From: Ceratodon purpureus
Lineage: Eukaryota > Streptophyta > Bryopsida > Pseudoditrichales > Ditrichaceae
NCBI GenBank assembly: GCA_014871385.1
Contig: CM026433.1
Span: 10,977,433-11,041,432 of the forward strand
Direction: 5' to 3'
DNA length: 64,000 nt
Positions 1-11,367 of the stretch are shown here, one piece after another; position 1 is the stretch's first letter, and each line of letters starts with the position of its first letter. The position numbers and the translations under genes are program-made. The notes under the pieces are model-generated. The model did not search any database and had not been told where the DNA came from. It saw only the letters and a program-made list of their open reading frames with translations.

Positions 1-227
1 TAAAAACTACAATTCTAAACCTAAGGGGATTTGCCGAACACCTTCCATGCCATTTTTTGTTTCCAAACGTGTGCTTAGATTTGACATCAATTTCCAAAGT
101 ACGTTGTGCAGGAGAGCGCATGGCCTCTTTGGTGCGTCTAATAACTCTTAAGCTGTGCATCGACTACCATTGTTATTGCTTTGATTATGAGCTATTCTGA
201 ATGTATTGTGTAATATCACAGATCACG

Positions 228-1303
228 ATGGATTCAAGTAGGGCTGGTTGTAGCAAGCTCCCAGTTGACATCGTGGAGCGCGTGCTCTCTTTCCTGCCCT
301 TGCCTGATTTCTGCAGAATGCGGTCGGTCTGCTAGACATGGAACGAGCTTATTAGCAGGATGCACGATTTCTGTGACAAAAACGGGCCAAGAAATGTGTA
401 CTTGTTCGTGTGGATGCGTCATTGCCGCAGAAAAAAGGAAATTACCTTTGAGCATACTTACACAGAAACGTTCAGCTTTCTCGACGTTGATCCACAGCGA
501 TGGTAATTATGAATTCAACGTTCCACAATTTTCCTGAAGCCCTCGTCGACCCGATTGCCAAGACTAAGAGGATGCTGCCAGCTCTCCCTCAATTCTACTC
601 TACTGGTGTGGATGATGCCACCGGCAGCTACAAGGTCATCCTCTTAAACACCCTCTGTAGTGTAGTTTTACGCAAAACCTGCCAAGGGTGTATCTTCACG
701 TACTATCATTCAGCAATGGATGGCAGAAACAGAGAATTCCACAAGATTACGCGGTTGGGGGGCTATGGACATCATCAGCCATTGCCTTACATCAGGCGGT
801 GTTTCTAAACAAGTGGGTCTCATCTGATGACTACGAGTTTAATGAGGTTAGTACGATCATTCTGAGCTACAAACCTCAGGAAGACGTATTAGCAGAAGTC
901 TGGGGAATGAGCTTTCTTAGGTCTATTTTCCAAGTAAGACCGGCAGTCGGTTGTTTTTTATTCTGTGGACGTTTGGATCGATGTAATCCCCTTCTTGAGA
1001 ATCGTGATTGCTCCGACTTCAGCTCCTTGTTCCAGACCAATCCTGATCAGGACGAATTAGAGACATTGTTTGAAGTGTATGAGATTCTAGTTGCTGAGAA
1101 TGGACTTGGGACGTCGGTAGTTCAACTTACTGATCATGCTCAGCTGCAACAAATTTTTGGGGTCGATTATCAACTTGTTGCATGGTGGATTTCCTTGTTT
1201 TGACTCTAGTGGTATGTGCAACTCAATTGTACTTGTGAGAGAAATTACGGGAGAGGTAAGGATGTACTACTTGGCCATGATCGAACCTATTAATTGTTGC
1301 TAG
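228..1303 (+). pseudogene. Broken F-box protein gene
   Basis: The frame from the ATG at 228 reads an N-terminal F-box (KLPVDIVERVLSFLPLPDF, then a conserved Cys and Trp), the domain that binds Skp1 in SCF ubiquitin ligases. A TAG at 333-335 falls inside the F-box, between that Cys and the Trp. The frame stops again at 504 and homology-like sequence continues in another frame (about 500-690), then a third (about 690-1195, containing NGWQKQRIPQ, as in F-box/kelch-type C-terminal regions), then a fourth to the TAG at 1301. One nonsense codon and at least three frameshifts make this a pseudogene. An intron cannot explain the TAG inside the F-box because coding-like sequence continues in the same frame on both sides. 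The C-terminal family assignment is weaker than the F-box. Confidence 0.72.
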
Positions 1304-3328
1304 TAAATTTGGTAGTGTGGATTTTGAGATTGTATTTAGTTGATGTTTTGTTTAGTAGGTTTAGCTCAGTTGAGCCTCTTACCAGCAAGGCTAGTATATG
1401 CAACATGATCGATGTGAGTACTTGTTTCGAATCTTCACCACGTTCATATCTTTGCCACATTTCGTGGCTTCACTACATTTTTAGAACACATAACCAATGT
1501 GTTCTGTTCACTGATAGCAATTGTGTTGCTTTTTATTCTCATTTTGGGCCATTGGAGGTGTTGGTGAGTCAGATTCGTCACAACAAACGAAAAAAAGTGG
1601 CACCATTCCGGATGTTCAGTCAGGCAAAAGCAACACATTTTTTAACAGTGATTCTTTGCAAGAAGTCTATGAACTGGGTTACTTCAGAACTCTTCATCTT
1701 TCAACAAAGATGAGCTGAAACTGAGGCCATGACAAAGTAATTTATGAGCAGGCTGTCACAAAGCAGACTCTGAGCAGGCTTAGCATGAAATTTGATGCAA
1801 GCTGCCATGGATGAAAATCCGATGAGGGTTGTACTTTTCTTTCTGCAATGAAGTTCGTTCATTTGCCTCAAAAATTAAAAATTAAAAAAATTATAAATAA
1901 TAAAAATTTGATGTAAGCATTATAGTCATGCCACATGTGAGGTAACAATGCAATGAAAAAATGGCTGCCTGACAGGACATTGGGAGAGAGGAGTTCAAAA
2001 TTGATTTGGAAGAAGAAGTTATGTGTCCCATCTTGAATGAAGCAAAAGTTGGAAATTTAGTAAGTTCAACACTGACTTGAGCATTTGGAGCTTTATGTTA
2101 TTCTTATAATGCTGAATTTGAGTTTCGAGGCCATAATTGGAACCTGATGTTTGGTGATTATTGCTCTAAGGTTTGGGTTGCTCTCTGAAATATAATGCAT
2201 TCTTTGTTACAAACTTCCACCTATGAATGAGTTCTGTGAGGCTCGAATGAGTTTTCACAATTTATAAATAAGACGCTTGAGGTGATTTATGGAGGAGATT
2301 TTGATGTAAAAAATAACGTCAGACTGATCCTGAGCATCGCCTTTGAACTTGGAGATTAGTGTTGAGGTAGATTGAACAATACAGCTTGCATCATTGAATT
2401 CTACTAGTCTTTGAAAATCTTTACATACTCAGAGACTGTAGGTGGCTTGAACAAAAGTAGAATTTACATTTGCAATTGAATTAGAGCTTGGAATAGTCCT
2501 GATGCTTGTTGGCGTTGGTAAGAAAGAAAGAGAAATTCCAATATGCGGAGGAGGTGTGCGAGAATAAAGTGAGTGTTTGTTCCACCAATAAGCCTAATAA
2601 TGTTTACGAGATGTAGGTTAATGGTGCAGAACTACTCTATGTTTTGATAATAAACATTTTAGTAACTCATACCCAATGATTAATTACCCATAGCTAATGA
2701 CCATAAATGATCAAAGTTCGAGGTTTTATGTTTTGATTTTGTGGTATTACAATTGGAATTTGTATGCTGTAATTTTCATGTCATGGGCTTAGTTGGTTTA
2801 AAAGAGCATTCATAGCATATAATTGGTGAAGTCTGAAATCCAGGAAATTAGTTCGAGTGGGTGTGTGGTATGTAATTACTTGGTACTATTAAGTGAGTTG
2901 TCATAGGTAGGAAAGAATTATATCAATCAACAAGCCTATGATGTGACAAGAGACAAGTACATCTATTACTAACATATAACAAATTAGTCTTAAGTATTAA
3001 AAAAAATTAATTACACATAGTAAATCATCTTAGTCATGAAGAAGTTGCTTATTTTCAAACCTTCTATGTAGATGAAGATAGACATGGCGTTATCAATGGT
3101 TGTCATATTTAAATTTTTGAAAATATTTATAATAGTTTCTTTAGACTGTTTGAATTTATTTTCAAGCAAGTTCTTTGAAGAATTTCATTGATGGAATGAC
3201 TGTGGCGCTCTTGCTATAGTTGTGATGACTATTAGAAGATCTGTTTTTTATCCTCTAAAAATAATATTGTATTGTTGATTAATAATATTTGTTGATTTTT
3301 GCTTCAAGAATTTTTAGTGAAAATATGT
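1304..3328. other. AT-rich non-coding stretch
   Basis: No convincing gene. The short open frames lack recognisable motifs. The sequence is AT-rich with A/T runs and ends at the left boundary of the copia element. Confidence 0.6.
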
Positions 3329-3476
3329 TGTTGTTAGATTAATTAAGAATAAACATATTAGTAATAAATTTGAAATACACATATATCTGCTACTCTTATT
3401 CAACAGGGTTGCAATTCTTTATGAAGAGTCACACCCCTTTAACTAGTGTACAATGAGAGTATTTATATGTCTAACA
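3329..3476 (-). repeat. Copia 3' LTR
   Basis: It begins TGTTGTTAGA and ends TCTAACA, giving the usual TG...CA ends. It aligns along its length with 17726-17870; both contain the block TATGAAGAGTCACAC. The LTR is short (about 148 bp). The purine-rich tract next to its right edge shows that this is the 3' LTR of a minus-strand element. Confidence 0.78.
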
Positions 3477-3486
3477 CTCCCACTAG
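3477..3486 (-). other. Polypurine tract of copia element
   Basis: Read on the minus strand the bases next to the LTR are CTAGTGGGAG, close to the AGTGGGAG tract typical of plant copia elements, where plus-strand synthesis is primed. Confidence 0.65.
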
Positions 3487-4170
3487 TATAGTAGTTAAGG
3501 CTTCATTTCTTTGCAGTGTCGTTGCATTGCACTCTTGTAGTCGCGCCACACCTTTGTTCTTGTCCCACCTTGCGGCTCCCGTTCCTTTGTGACAACTCAT
3601 GGTTGAAAAAGTAAGGAGAGTTTCCGAAGGCTAGAGCAGCGGTTGAGGCAGAGTAAGTGTTATGCTCAATAGTTGATGAGTTGGTGTATTGTTGTGCTTG
3701 CAAACTAATCGAACTTTGTAATATGTTAATATGCATTGAGCACGAATGGTGTATAGTGTAAGATTGTGTCATATGGATTAATCTATTAATTTTGTCATAC
3801 ATGGACCCCCTCGTAGGGTGCCACATGGACCACCTGTGAGAGTGACACGTCATCACACATATAAGTTAAGGTAAAATTAAGGAAAATTATAGATTTAGCA
3901 TTTGGGGCCTTTCTTCCTCCGAATGAGAATGTACCAAATTTGCATCGTGACATCCTACAACCCTAATCGATTGTCTCACTGGCCACATTCATGCTGTAGT
4001 GGACAATTCTTCTTATGCGCATCCACCCACATATACATGATCGTCAAATCTCCTTCACATTCAATGGAAGAAAGAACATAAATTGTAAAGTACAAGCTAT
4101 GCATTGCTGTTGTAAATTACACAAGAGTAGAATACAATACATTAAACCCTTACAACCTCAACAGATCCTC

Positions 4171-4330
4171 TCAATTTCTTGTTCTCTTGAACCCTCGCTC
4201 CAGCGCCCGATCGTGCTCTCCGTCCTTGTCATCCTTGTCGCTGGAGTCTCAAAAGACTTCCCCGTCCAGCTTTGAAAGACTTTCATCAAACGCAGCCGTG
4301 TTGGACCCTCCTACGATTACTATCAAGAAT
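4171..4330 (-). pseudogene. Possible captured gene fragment (charged C-terminus)
   Basis: On the minus strand one frame reads a plausible protein tail (AAFDESLSKLDGEVF, a TGA at 4249-4251, then a lysine/aspartate-rich run ending HDRALERGFKRTRN and a stop at 4171). The surrounding 4150-5280 is GC-richer than its neighbours and looks like host exon or UTR sequence. I cannot name a parent gene. It may be a fragment of a host gene carried into the retrotransposon, or chance. Confidence 0.25.
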
Positions 4331-5286
4331 AAGCGGAAGATCAAAACCCACACAGAAGCTCAAAAACCCCAAAAATCAGGATTAGCCTAAACTAGTTGTG
4401 GTGGGAAACAAGGTTCCCACTTACAATATCAATTGGATGCAAACAACTTGCAGATCAAGGACATAGAAGAAGTTGGTTGGTGTGATTGCTAAGAAGAAAC
4501 TGAAGAGGAAAGAACACTCTTCGTATACTGGCAAGTTGCAACAACAAGACGCAGGAAATGCAATGCACTGTCCAGAAACCTTAACCCAGAAGGTGAACAA
4601 CATCAACTTTGTTGCAGGTTTTGATTTCCCACCCTTAGCACGCACGTTAAGCCCATCCTCGATTCACCTCAACAAGACTAGTAATAAAGAAGGAATTGAA
4701 GTGCAAGACACAAACTTCGCACGGTACTGAGACATAAAACGTAGTACAGACAGACACCCCACCATCACCTAACCAAAAACTACGACGCGTGACTCTATAT
4801 TTTCCAAGGAGAAAATTCAATGAAACCATATCTCAATCCACTGAAATATAGAACCGGTTGCTACAACAGATACTTGCTGCGACCAAGAGCAAAACTAAGC
4901 AGCACCCATTTTGCTGCAAATTGACCAACTAAAACAGAATGACCTAAACAAGTGTCTCACAAGAGTGCTGATGCCCCGTCGACGGCTCTTGCTGCGAGCC
5001 TTTCCTCCAACCTCCAATTCAGCACCGAAACTCCGCGACCAGAGAGCAAAACACTAGAGAGCAAAACTCAAAAGAAAACACAAATCACCCAGAACTTCCG
5101 AACCCCTACGTGATCTGAGCGCCTCGTCACCACCCTCGCCTCGTCACCACCCACCTGGACCCTCGTCACTAGGCAGCCTCGAGTTCGAGGTCCAGCTTGG
5201 TAGATCCTGGCCGTCTATGTCTATCACTCGATCCTGGACGTCCATAGCGATTTGGGTGGGGGCCCGCGAGTGCTGGCTGTCTTCAA

Positions 5287-5365
5287 TGTGACAATGACAT
5301 GGAGGCATGGAGCATGGAGGTATGGGGGGCATGGAGGCATGGAGGCATGGGGGCGTGGGCATGGA
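5287..5365 (+). repeat. GGCATGGA minisatellite
   Basis: Imperfect tandem copies of an 8-base unit GGCATGGA, with variants such as GGTATGGG and GGCGTGGG, cover about 80 bp. The short open frames here come from the repeat. Confidence 0.8.
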
Positions 5366-7815
5366 ATTTGAGCAGTGGGGCAGGTTGAGCCAAGCTTGGG
5401 GAGGGTTTTGGAGTACTGGTATGGTAAGCTGGGGTACTGATTGGTGGATGCGGCATGGACCCAAATATTTTCATTTCAAATTTTATAAATTATTGTAAGC
5501 TTAAAATTAAATTAGATAAATATTCATTTGAAATTTATTCTCAATTTTCTGAAACATGTGAGTTATTTTATGAAACATACTAGAGTTATTTGAAATTTCA
5601 CTTACAACTCAATTCTTCTTCTCAATTTCATTTATGTCTAGAGCACATACTTCAATGCTATAATAATTCATCTACTTTTCTTCTCATCACTCTTGGATTA
5701 CTCAATTATATTTTAACACAAAAACAAAGAGTTTATAAAAAAAAACTCTAATATGTGTATCACATTATTTATTTGCACTTAGTTTCATGATTAAATTAAA
5801 ACAACTCTTCAAAAAAAAATTAAAGATAAAAAAATAAAAAAATCACATATTGCTAAAATAAAATAAAATACCATAATTATTGTTTTTGAATTAAAGATAG
5901 AATATCTTTATTTAAGTTCATAAGATTTTTATGAATGTGTAGTTTCAAGTGACTAATGTGCTTGATCATTCATGTTGGTATTAGTCACATTACACTCATT
6001 GATGTTCATTGGTTGAGTTTTTTAGCGAAATACTCGCTTAGAGAAAGAGATTACACTATTAGTCACATTACAGTCATTGGAGCTATTATCTTTAAAAAAA
6101 CCCATTATTTCTTCATAAAATATTTAACTAATACAAATAAACATGCATTTGTGGTGTCTTTTATTTATAGAATTCATGATTACAAAATCATAAATATTGG
6201 AATTGTTTTCAATGAAAATTTGGAAAGGCATAATGACCATAGTAGAATTGTAGTAAAATCCACTATTACATGGACTTTTATTATAGCAAATTGTAAGTGA
6301 CAAAGCATTAAGCAAACTATGTTATATCAATATTCTATATGAAGATATGACTTTGCTTCTACGTATTTAATTAATATTCAATTCCTTGAAAAACAACTCC
6401 ACATCCTACCTTTACAATCCTTTCCTCTAGTGCATCATTATTAGGACATTTTATGCAATAACATATTGGCAATTGTGACACCTAAAGAATGTTCTACCAT
6501 CAAAGAATATATTTAGTCATTCACATTTGGGACATTCTTCTCTGCATAACTTTGGCATTACTCAATTGTTAGAGCATCATACTTTTCCCGTGGACAATTT
6601 TCTGTATTGCGTCTTCTCTCCCCCCCACCGCATCACTAAGAGTTTCACTTGAACCTTCACCTACATATTCACCTGGATCTTCCAACTTAGGAGAAAGCCA
6701 TGAGGATGATACATACTTAGCAACAAATCAAGTAGATGAATAAATTCATCATCAACGATTTTGTTTTATGTCAACATGTGTTTAAAAACGGGACCATAAT
6801 TGTTATACTTGCACCATTCACAAGATAAAGTGACTATGTACCATTTGATCACCACCAACTGACTTCGAAATACAAACTTTAAGAGACAGTCATCAATTAT
6901 CTCAAAATTTGATGATCAAACTCATATTATACCGATGGACCAATTTTAGTTTAGTTTAATTTCATAAGGTAAGTTTAGTTACTTTCACTTTGCTTGAGTT
7001 CATTCCTTGTATTACTACGATTGTGAGCTTGTTTGGTTGTTTTGGCTTGAGAAGTCATTGAAATGTCACTTCTGTGTGTAGAATAGAGGTAATTTCTTCC
7101 ACTCAAAGATTCCTCAAGAGATAGAAAACTCCGATTGAAGTTGAGAGGTCTAACCCCTAAACGGCCAAGGGTGTTTTTGCTCAAAACTGCCTCCAAATAG
7201 TCCCTTCTGAAAGCAAGCCGGATAATGCAAAATTGGAACCAATTTTGATATTTCCAACCATAAGATCTTGTACATGACTACTATTTCTATATGCCTACCA
7301 AATCTCACATTCTCATTCCTTACCATTTGAGAGAACTTAACCCTTCACGGCCCAAGGGGACGGATTGTGTCCAGTGAAGATTAAAAATGGCCTCGGTGGA
7401 ATCTCAGATTTGAGCAAGCGGTGGGATAAATTTTGGGGAGGGATGTTAGAGTAGAGTGAACAGTGATTGTGGATTCCGATTGGAAAGGGCGAGTACATGG
7501 CAACTGGCTTGGAGGTCGGATTGTGGGAGAGCAAAACACGGGACTTGGCAGTTGGCCTTCATTGTCCCAGAAGTGACCGGCTCGAACCGGTGATAGACCG
7601 TTGGCCTCGGATCAACTTCAGGGGGGGTCAGAGACAGTCCCTTACAGAAGGTTGTGGATGGCGATAGACAACAGCAGCATAGCGTGAGAGATGAGCACGA
7701 CGACGAGGACGACGATGACTTACAGTGGAACCTCGTTCGTTGAGTGTGGGAGGAAGCGCTACCTGCACGGATTTGTTGAGAATCCGAGGAGATTGTAGTA
7801 CATCTGATTGGGGGT

Positions 7816-8502
7816 ATGAGGAGGAAGAGTGGGGAGTGGGGAGAAGTTCATCATTTTAGCGATTGGGAGAAGAAGGCGGCTTGGGAGGACTTGTGTGTGC
7901 GCACTACTTCTTCTCGGCGCACTACTTGCACTCACGACCCCCTCGATCAGACAGGTTTGCTTCCTTGTTGGAATTTGTACAGGATGACTACTGCTTTGTG
8001 GTCTTGACGTGCTACAAAGGAAGAAGTGTGGCATGTGCAAGACAGATTGTTCCATTGGGCGGTAGAGAGGGGTGCTTGCAAGGGGACTGCACAGAAAGTT
8101 GTGAATTGCTTGCAAGAGGATTTCTTACTTTCGCAGCCACAACCAAAGCGCAATCACCACTGGGGGAGCGACCCAGGGACACGGAATTGGCGATACTTGT
8201 GCCATCGTCAGATTGGGAGGTTGTTGGGTTGGATACAACAATACCCTGAAGGAGATGAACGGGGAATTCCGCCCTTCCTAAACGAGTTCCTGCGCACCAA
8301 ACAGTGGCCAACGTCTCTTGACGATGAAGAACGTGGCGAGGACGAAAGCTGCCGCGGATCTCGACGCCAGACCACCTCAACAGCGGGGGCGGATTCGCCG
8401 AGCACTAGCGAGGGCGAGGAGTGCCAATCAGGGAGGAAGCGCCATCAGCGAAAACGCCATAGTGCCTCAAGAGATCAGGGGCTCCGCGCGAGGCGGGTCT
8501 AA
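7816..8502 (+). pseudogene. Accessory reading frame in piggyBac element, unrecognised
   Basis: From the ATG at 7816 a 228-codon frame runs to a stop at 8500-8502, broken once by TGA at 8005-8007. Both halves look protein-like: Trp-rich and His-rich stretches (LFHWAVERGACKGTAQ; WRYLCHRQIGRLLGWIQQYP) followed by a Ser/Glu/Arg-rich, probably disordered tail. It lies between the left terminal repeat and the transposase, in the same numerical frame as the transposase but separated from it by stops. It could be a spliced N-terminal extension of the transposase, an independent second protein, or captured host sequence. I recognise no family. The TGA could come from CGA by one C-to-T change. Confidence 0.4.
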
Positions 8503-9624
8503 CACATCTGCGCAATTGCGGGGAGGGGCGGGGCGGGGTGTTCGGGGAAGGGGTCTAAACGACAGGCATGGTGTTGATGGGAGGGGGGGCGGAGGTCACA
8601 TTGGGAGGGGAGGGGCCGGACCTCACAATTGCGAGGGCACGCTTGGAGATCAGCGAATTGGGGTTGATCGGATTGATTGTGAATTGTCTTTGCCACCTCA
8701 GGAGCGGGTACAGAATCTGGATTTAGGGCTGCTGGGAAATGTTGATGGGGTCGGTAGCATGCCCACAATGGCCAATACGGAGAATGTCGTGGGAGGAGTT
8801 CCAAGACGAAGAGGACGCAAGCGAGCTGCGCAGCCCCGGAAGCCGAGAGGGTGGGTAGCGCCGGAGATTTTGGTCGGGAATAGATCCCCACCTGTTCTGA
8901 GATGGCAACAAAATCATCGAGCACCGCCGCTGCATTGCACTGCTTGTGGAGGGGTGCATCTTCTGGGGGACGCGAACAACGCCTGTGCGCTGTAGGAGCA
9001 GTATTACTCTTCATCGCCATCTTGCTCACCCACATCTGGGCGTGGCCAGCGACAACGACGGAGAAGAAATGCTGCGCGGGGGGGGGGGGGGGGATTTGAG
9101 AGCACGGAGCCAGCCCCAGCTGTCGCCATTGGGAATCGTGAGGACAACGGCTGATATTGCGGGGGCGTCGGCAAGTTCACCACTCGGGCGCGTTGTGAAT
9201 CTGCAAACCGCCTTCGACAACGCTGCGCGAACAGGGGAGTGGGTGGGCTCTGTGACAGACCTTGCGGCAGTAGACACACCGAGGTCTCCAATTGCGTGGG
9301 AGGACCTACGTCTGGACTGGCGTCCGCAAGCAGTGACAGCAGGGGTGGATTCCCCGAGACTGACGGGGGGGGGGGGGGGGGGGGGGGATGAAACACCACC
9401 AAGTGGTGTCGCGGGCAGTGTCGGCCATCTTCAGAACCAAGGCGGGCTCGGAGGTAATGACTTCCCCGAGACGGGCTCTCCAATCGGCAGCGGCTACATT
9501 ACACCTCCAAGGCGCGGCGCGGCGTGGCACCAGCCCAGGCCGGCCTCTTCGACGGCATCGAAGGATGGTCCACTAACTCGCGAGACACCGCATGGGCGCC
9601 CGACTTCGCCGATTTCACAGGTAA
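8503..9624 (+). other. GC-rich low-complexity interior of piggyBac element with poly-G runs
   Basis: Overlapping open frames rich in Gly and Arg occur, for example at 8318-8995 and 8946-9632. None has a recognisable domain and their composition reflects base bias. Two pure G runs, 16 bases at 9078-9093 and 23 bases at 9365-9387, would disrupt any real frame and can form G-quadruplexes. Confidence 0.5.
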
Positions 9625-11367
9625 TGTACTAATGAATCCTCCGACGACTCTAATCCCGACTGGATTTTACTTGATGATGGAGAATTGCCGGATGGGTTGG
9701 ATGCGCCTTTAGGTCATGATGACTACCGTGAGTACACATACGTAGATCCTCAGCAGGGGGCTGCAATGGATAGAATTCGGCACTTGTACAGGGATTCGGA
9801 GTGGGACACCACACAACCTCTGTTGATTGGGGATTGCCGCAGCTTCAGCGGTCCATTTCCTGGGCCAACCCAGAGGTGTACTCGGAACAAGCCCTCCGCA
9901 AGGTCATTCTTCGATCGCTGGTTTGACGACGCCACTATTGACCGGATTGTGCGGGAGACCAATGCATACGCACTGCAGCCGTCAACAAACCTGAACGACC
10001 CACGCAGGAGAGGTAGGCTTGTAGGGTCAAATGGTGGAAGACGGTGGACACCAACGAGCCGAACAGAGATGCGGGCATTCTTCGGAGTAACCATTCTGAT
10101 GGGCTTGAAGACTTCTCCCAGTATCCGGGACTATTGGCGAGAGGATGTGTTCCGGCGTTGCAGGGTGATCCCGCTGGTATTCAGCCGAGACCGCTTTGAG
10201 TCTCTCCTGCGATGCGTCTATTGCGTGGACAACAGCACAGCCTGTCGTGACAAAGACGACCCCATGTACGACAAGCTCTGGAAGATCCGGTGGTTGCTCT
10301 CCCACTTTGTAAATGTCTCCCAGAGAGTATACAACCCCGAGAAGTGGTTGACTTGTGACGAGATCATGGTGGCTTACAAGGGATTCCGCTCGCCCTGCCG
10401 GTAGTACATGCGAGCTAAGCCCATTCGGTATGGCTTCAAGATCTGGGCGACTGTGTGCGTGGACTCTGGCTTCATTTGCCACATTATTCCGTACCTTGGG
10501 AAGGGTGGTGGCGCTGCGGAAGCCGGCCTAGGAGAACGAGTAGTCCATCAGCTCACGGCAGGTCTGCAAAACTGGGGCCACAGTGTCTGCGTGGACAACT
10601 TCTTCACAGCCCCTTCACTCTTTGACTCTTTGTTACGCCGTGGCATCTTCGCAACAGGAACTGTCAAGGGATACCGCATTGGCTTTCCCTCACTTTTCTG
10701 CGGTTTCAAGAAGGGGGAGCACCCGAGGTCCACTCTGTTCTGGGCCACGCACTCAAGTGGCAGAATCGCTGCGTCCTTGTTGTATGACTCTCAGCTCGTG
10801 GCAGTTTTGAGCACCTCTGCGGATCCTACAGGCCCTGCTATTGCTCGCCGGTGGCTGAAAGGACTGCGGGAGGAAGTGCAGACCACATCCCAGCAAGTCG
10901 AATATTAGACCAACATTCGGGGCGTGGATTCTGTTGACCAAATGCGCAGAGAGTACACCACCCAGTTCCATAGCAGGAAATGGTGGCACAAGTATCTCAT
11001 GTTCACTGTGGACTCTGTCCTTCATAATGCTTGGGTTTGTTACCGCCATGACCAACGTGCGAGGGGAGAGAGGCGAGTTCGACGGGTGAATTTCATGTAC
11101 GATGTGGCGTTTGGGCTCATACTGCCAAAGATTGCCATGCCCCGCACCTGCACCCAATGGAACCATAACCCCTCTGCTTTGCACTATGTCGAAACTCATG
11201 CTTAGCTCCGCCGCAGGTGCTGCGTGTGCAAGCGAAAGCAGGCCGACTTTTGCCAAGCATGCGGATCAGTGTTCATGTGCAAGGCGAACTGCTTCCCGAA
11301 GGTGCACTCCTCGAAGAAATGGGCACTGAGAGCTCGGGAGCATGCCGCACGCCACCACCGTAGCTGA
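9625..11367 (+). pseudogene. piggyBac transposase with three in-frame TAG codons
   Basis: A single frame of 580 codons, close to the roughly 590-residue family length, covers the whole DDE_Tnp_1_7 fold. The three catalytic Asp positions are visible: WLTCDEIMVAYKGF near 10350, SVCVDNFFTAP near 10590 and GVDSVDQM near 10930. A C-terminal Cys-rich zinc domain follows (RRRCCVCKRK, FCQACGSVFMCKANCF; about 11206-11320). TAG codons at 10402, 10906 and 11203 interrupt it without any frameshift. The first two lie between catalytic Asp regions and the third just before the zinc domain. Each could arise from CAG by one C-to-T change. The true start is uncertain: the frame opens after TAA at 9622 and its first residues (NESSDDSNPDW) look like the usual acidic N-terminus, so an upstream exon is possible. 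As it stands it cannot make a full transposase. Confidence 0.9.

Larger units (their letters stand above)
3487..7149. other. Unexplained 3' part of the copia insertion
   Basis: About 3.6 kb lies between the polypurine tract and the outer TTAA element. A copia element normally has only a short stretch here, so further inserted DNA is likely. I see no terminal repeats that define it. It holds a GC-richer, gene-like segment on the minus strand (about 4150-5280), a minisatellite (5287-5365) and AT-rich DNA (5465-7140). Confidence 0.45.

Noticed and set aside
3503..3856. 117-residue open frame next to the copia LTR
   Set aside because: Composition is Ser/Thr/His-rich with no domain and it does not resemble the end of copia pol.
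5144..5498. His/Pro/Met-rich open frames
   Set aside because: They are products of the GGCATGGA minisatellite read in several frames.
8318..8995. Gly/Arg-rich frame that could be an RGG protein
   Set aside because: It overlaps the better-composed frame 7816-8502 and its composition follows from GC-rich, G-run sequence.
9625..11367. UAG read as glutamine, making the transposase intact
   Set aside because: UAG reassignment is known in some green algae and ciliates but not land plants. TAG also ends or breaks other frames here, for example inside the F-box at 333. Decay by C-to-T change is simpler.
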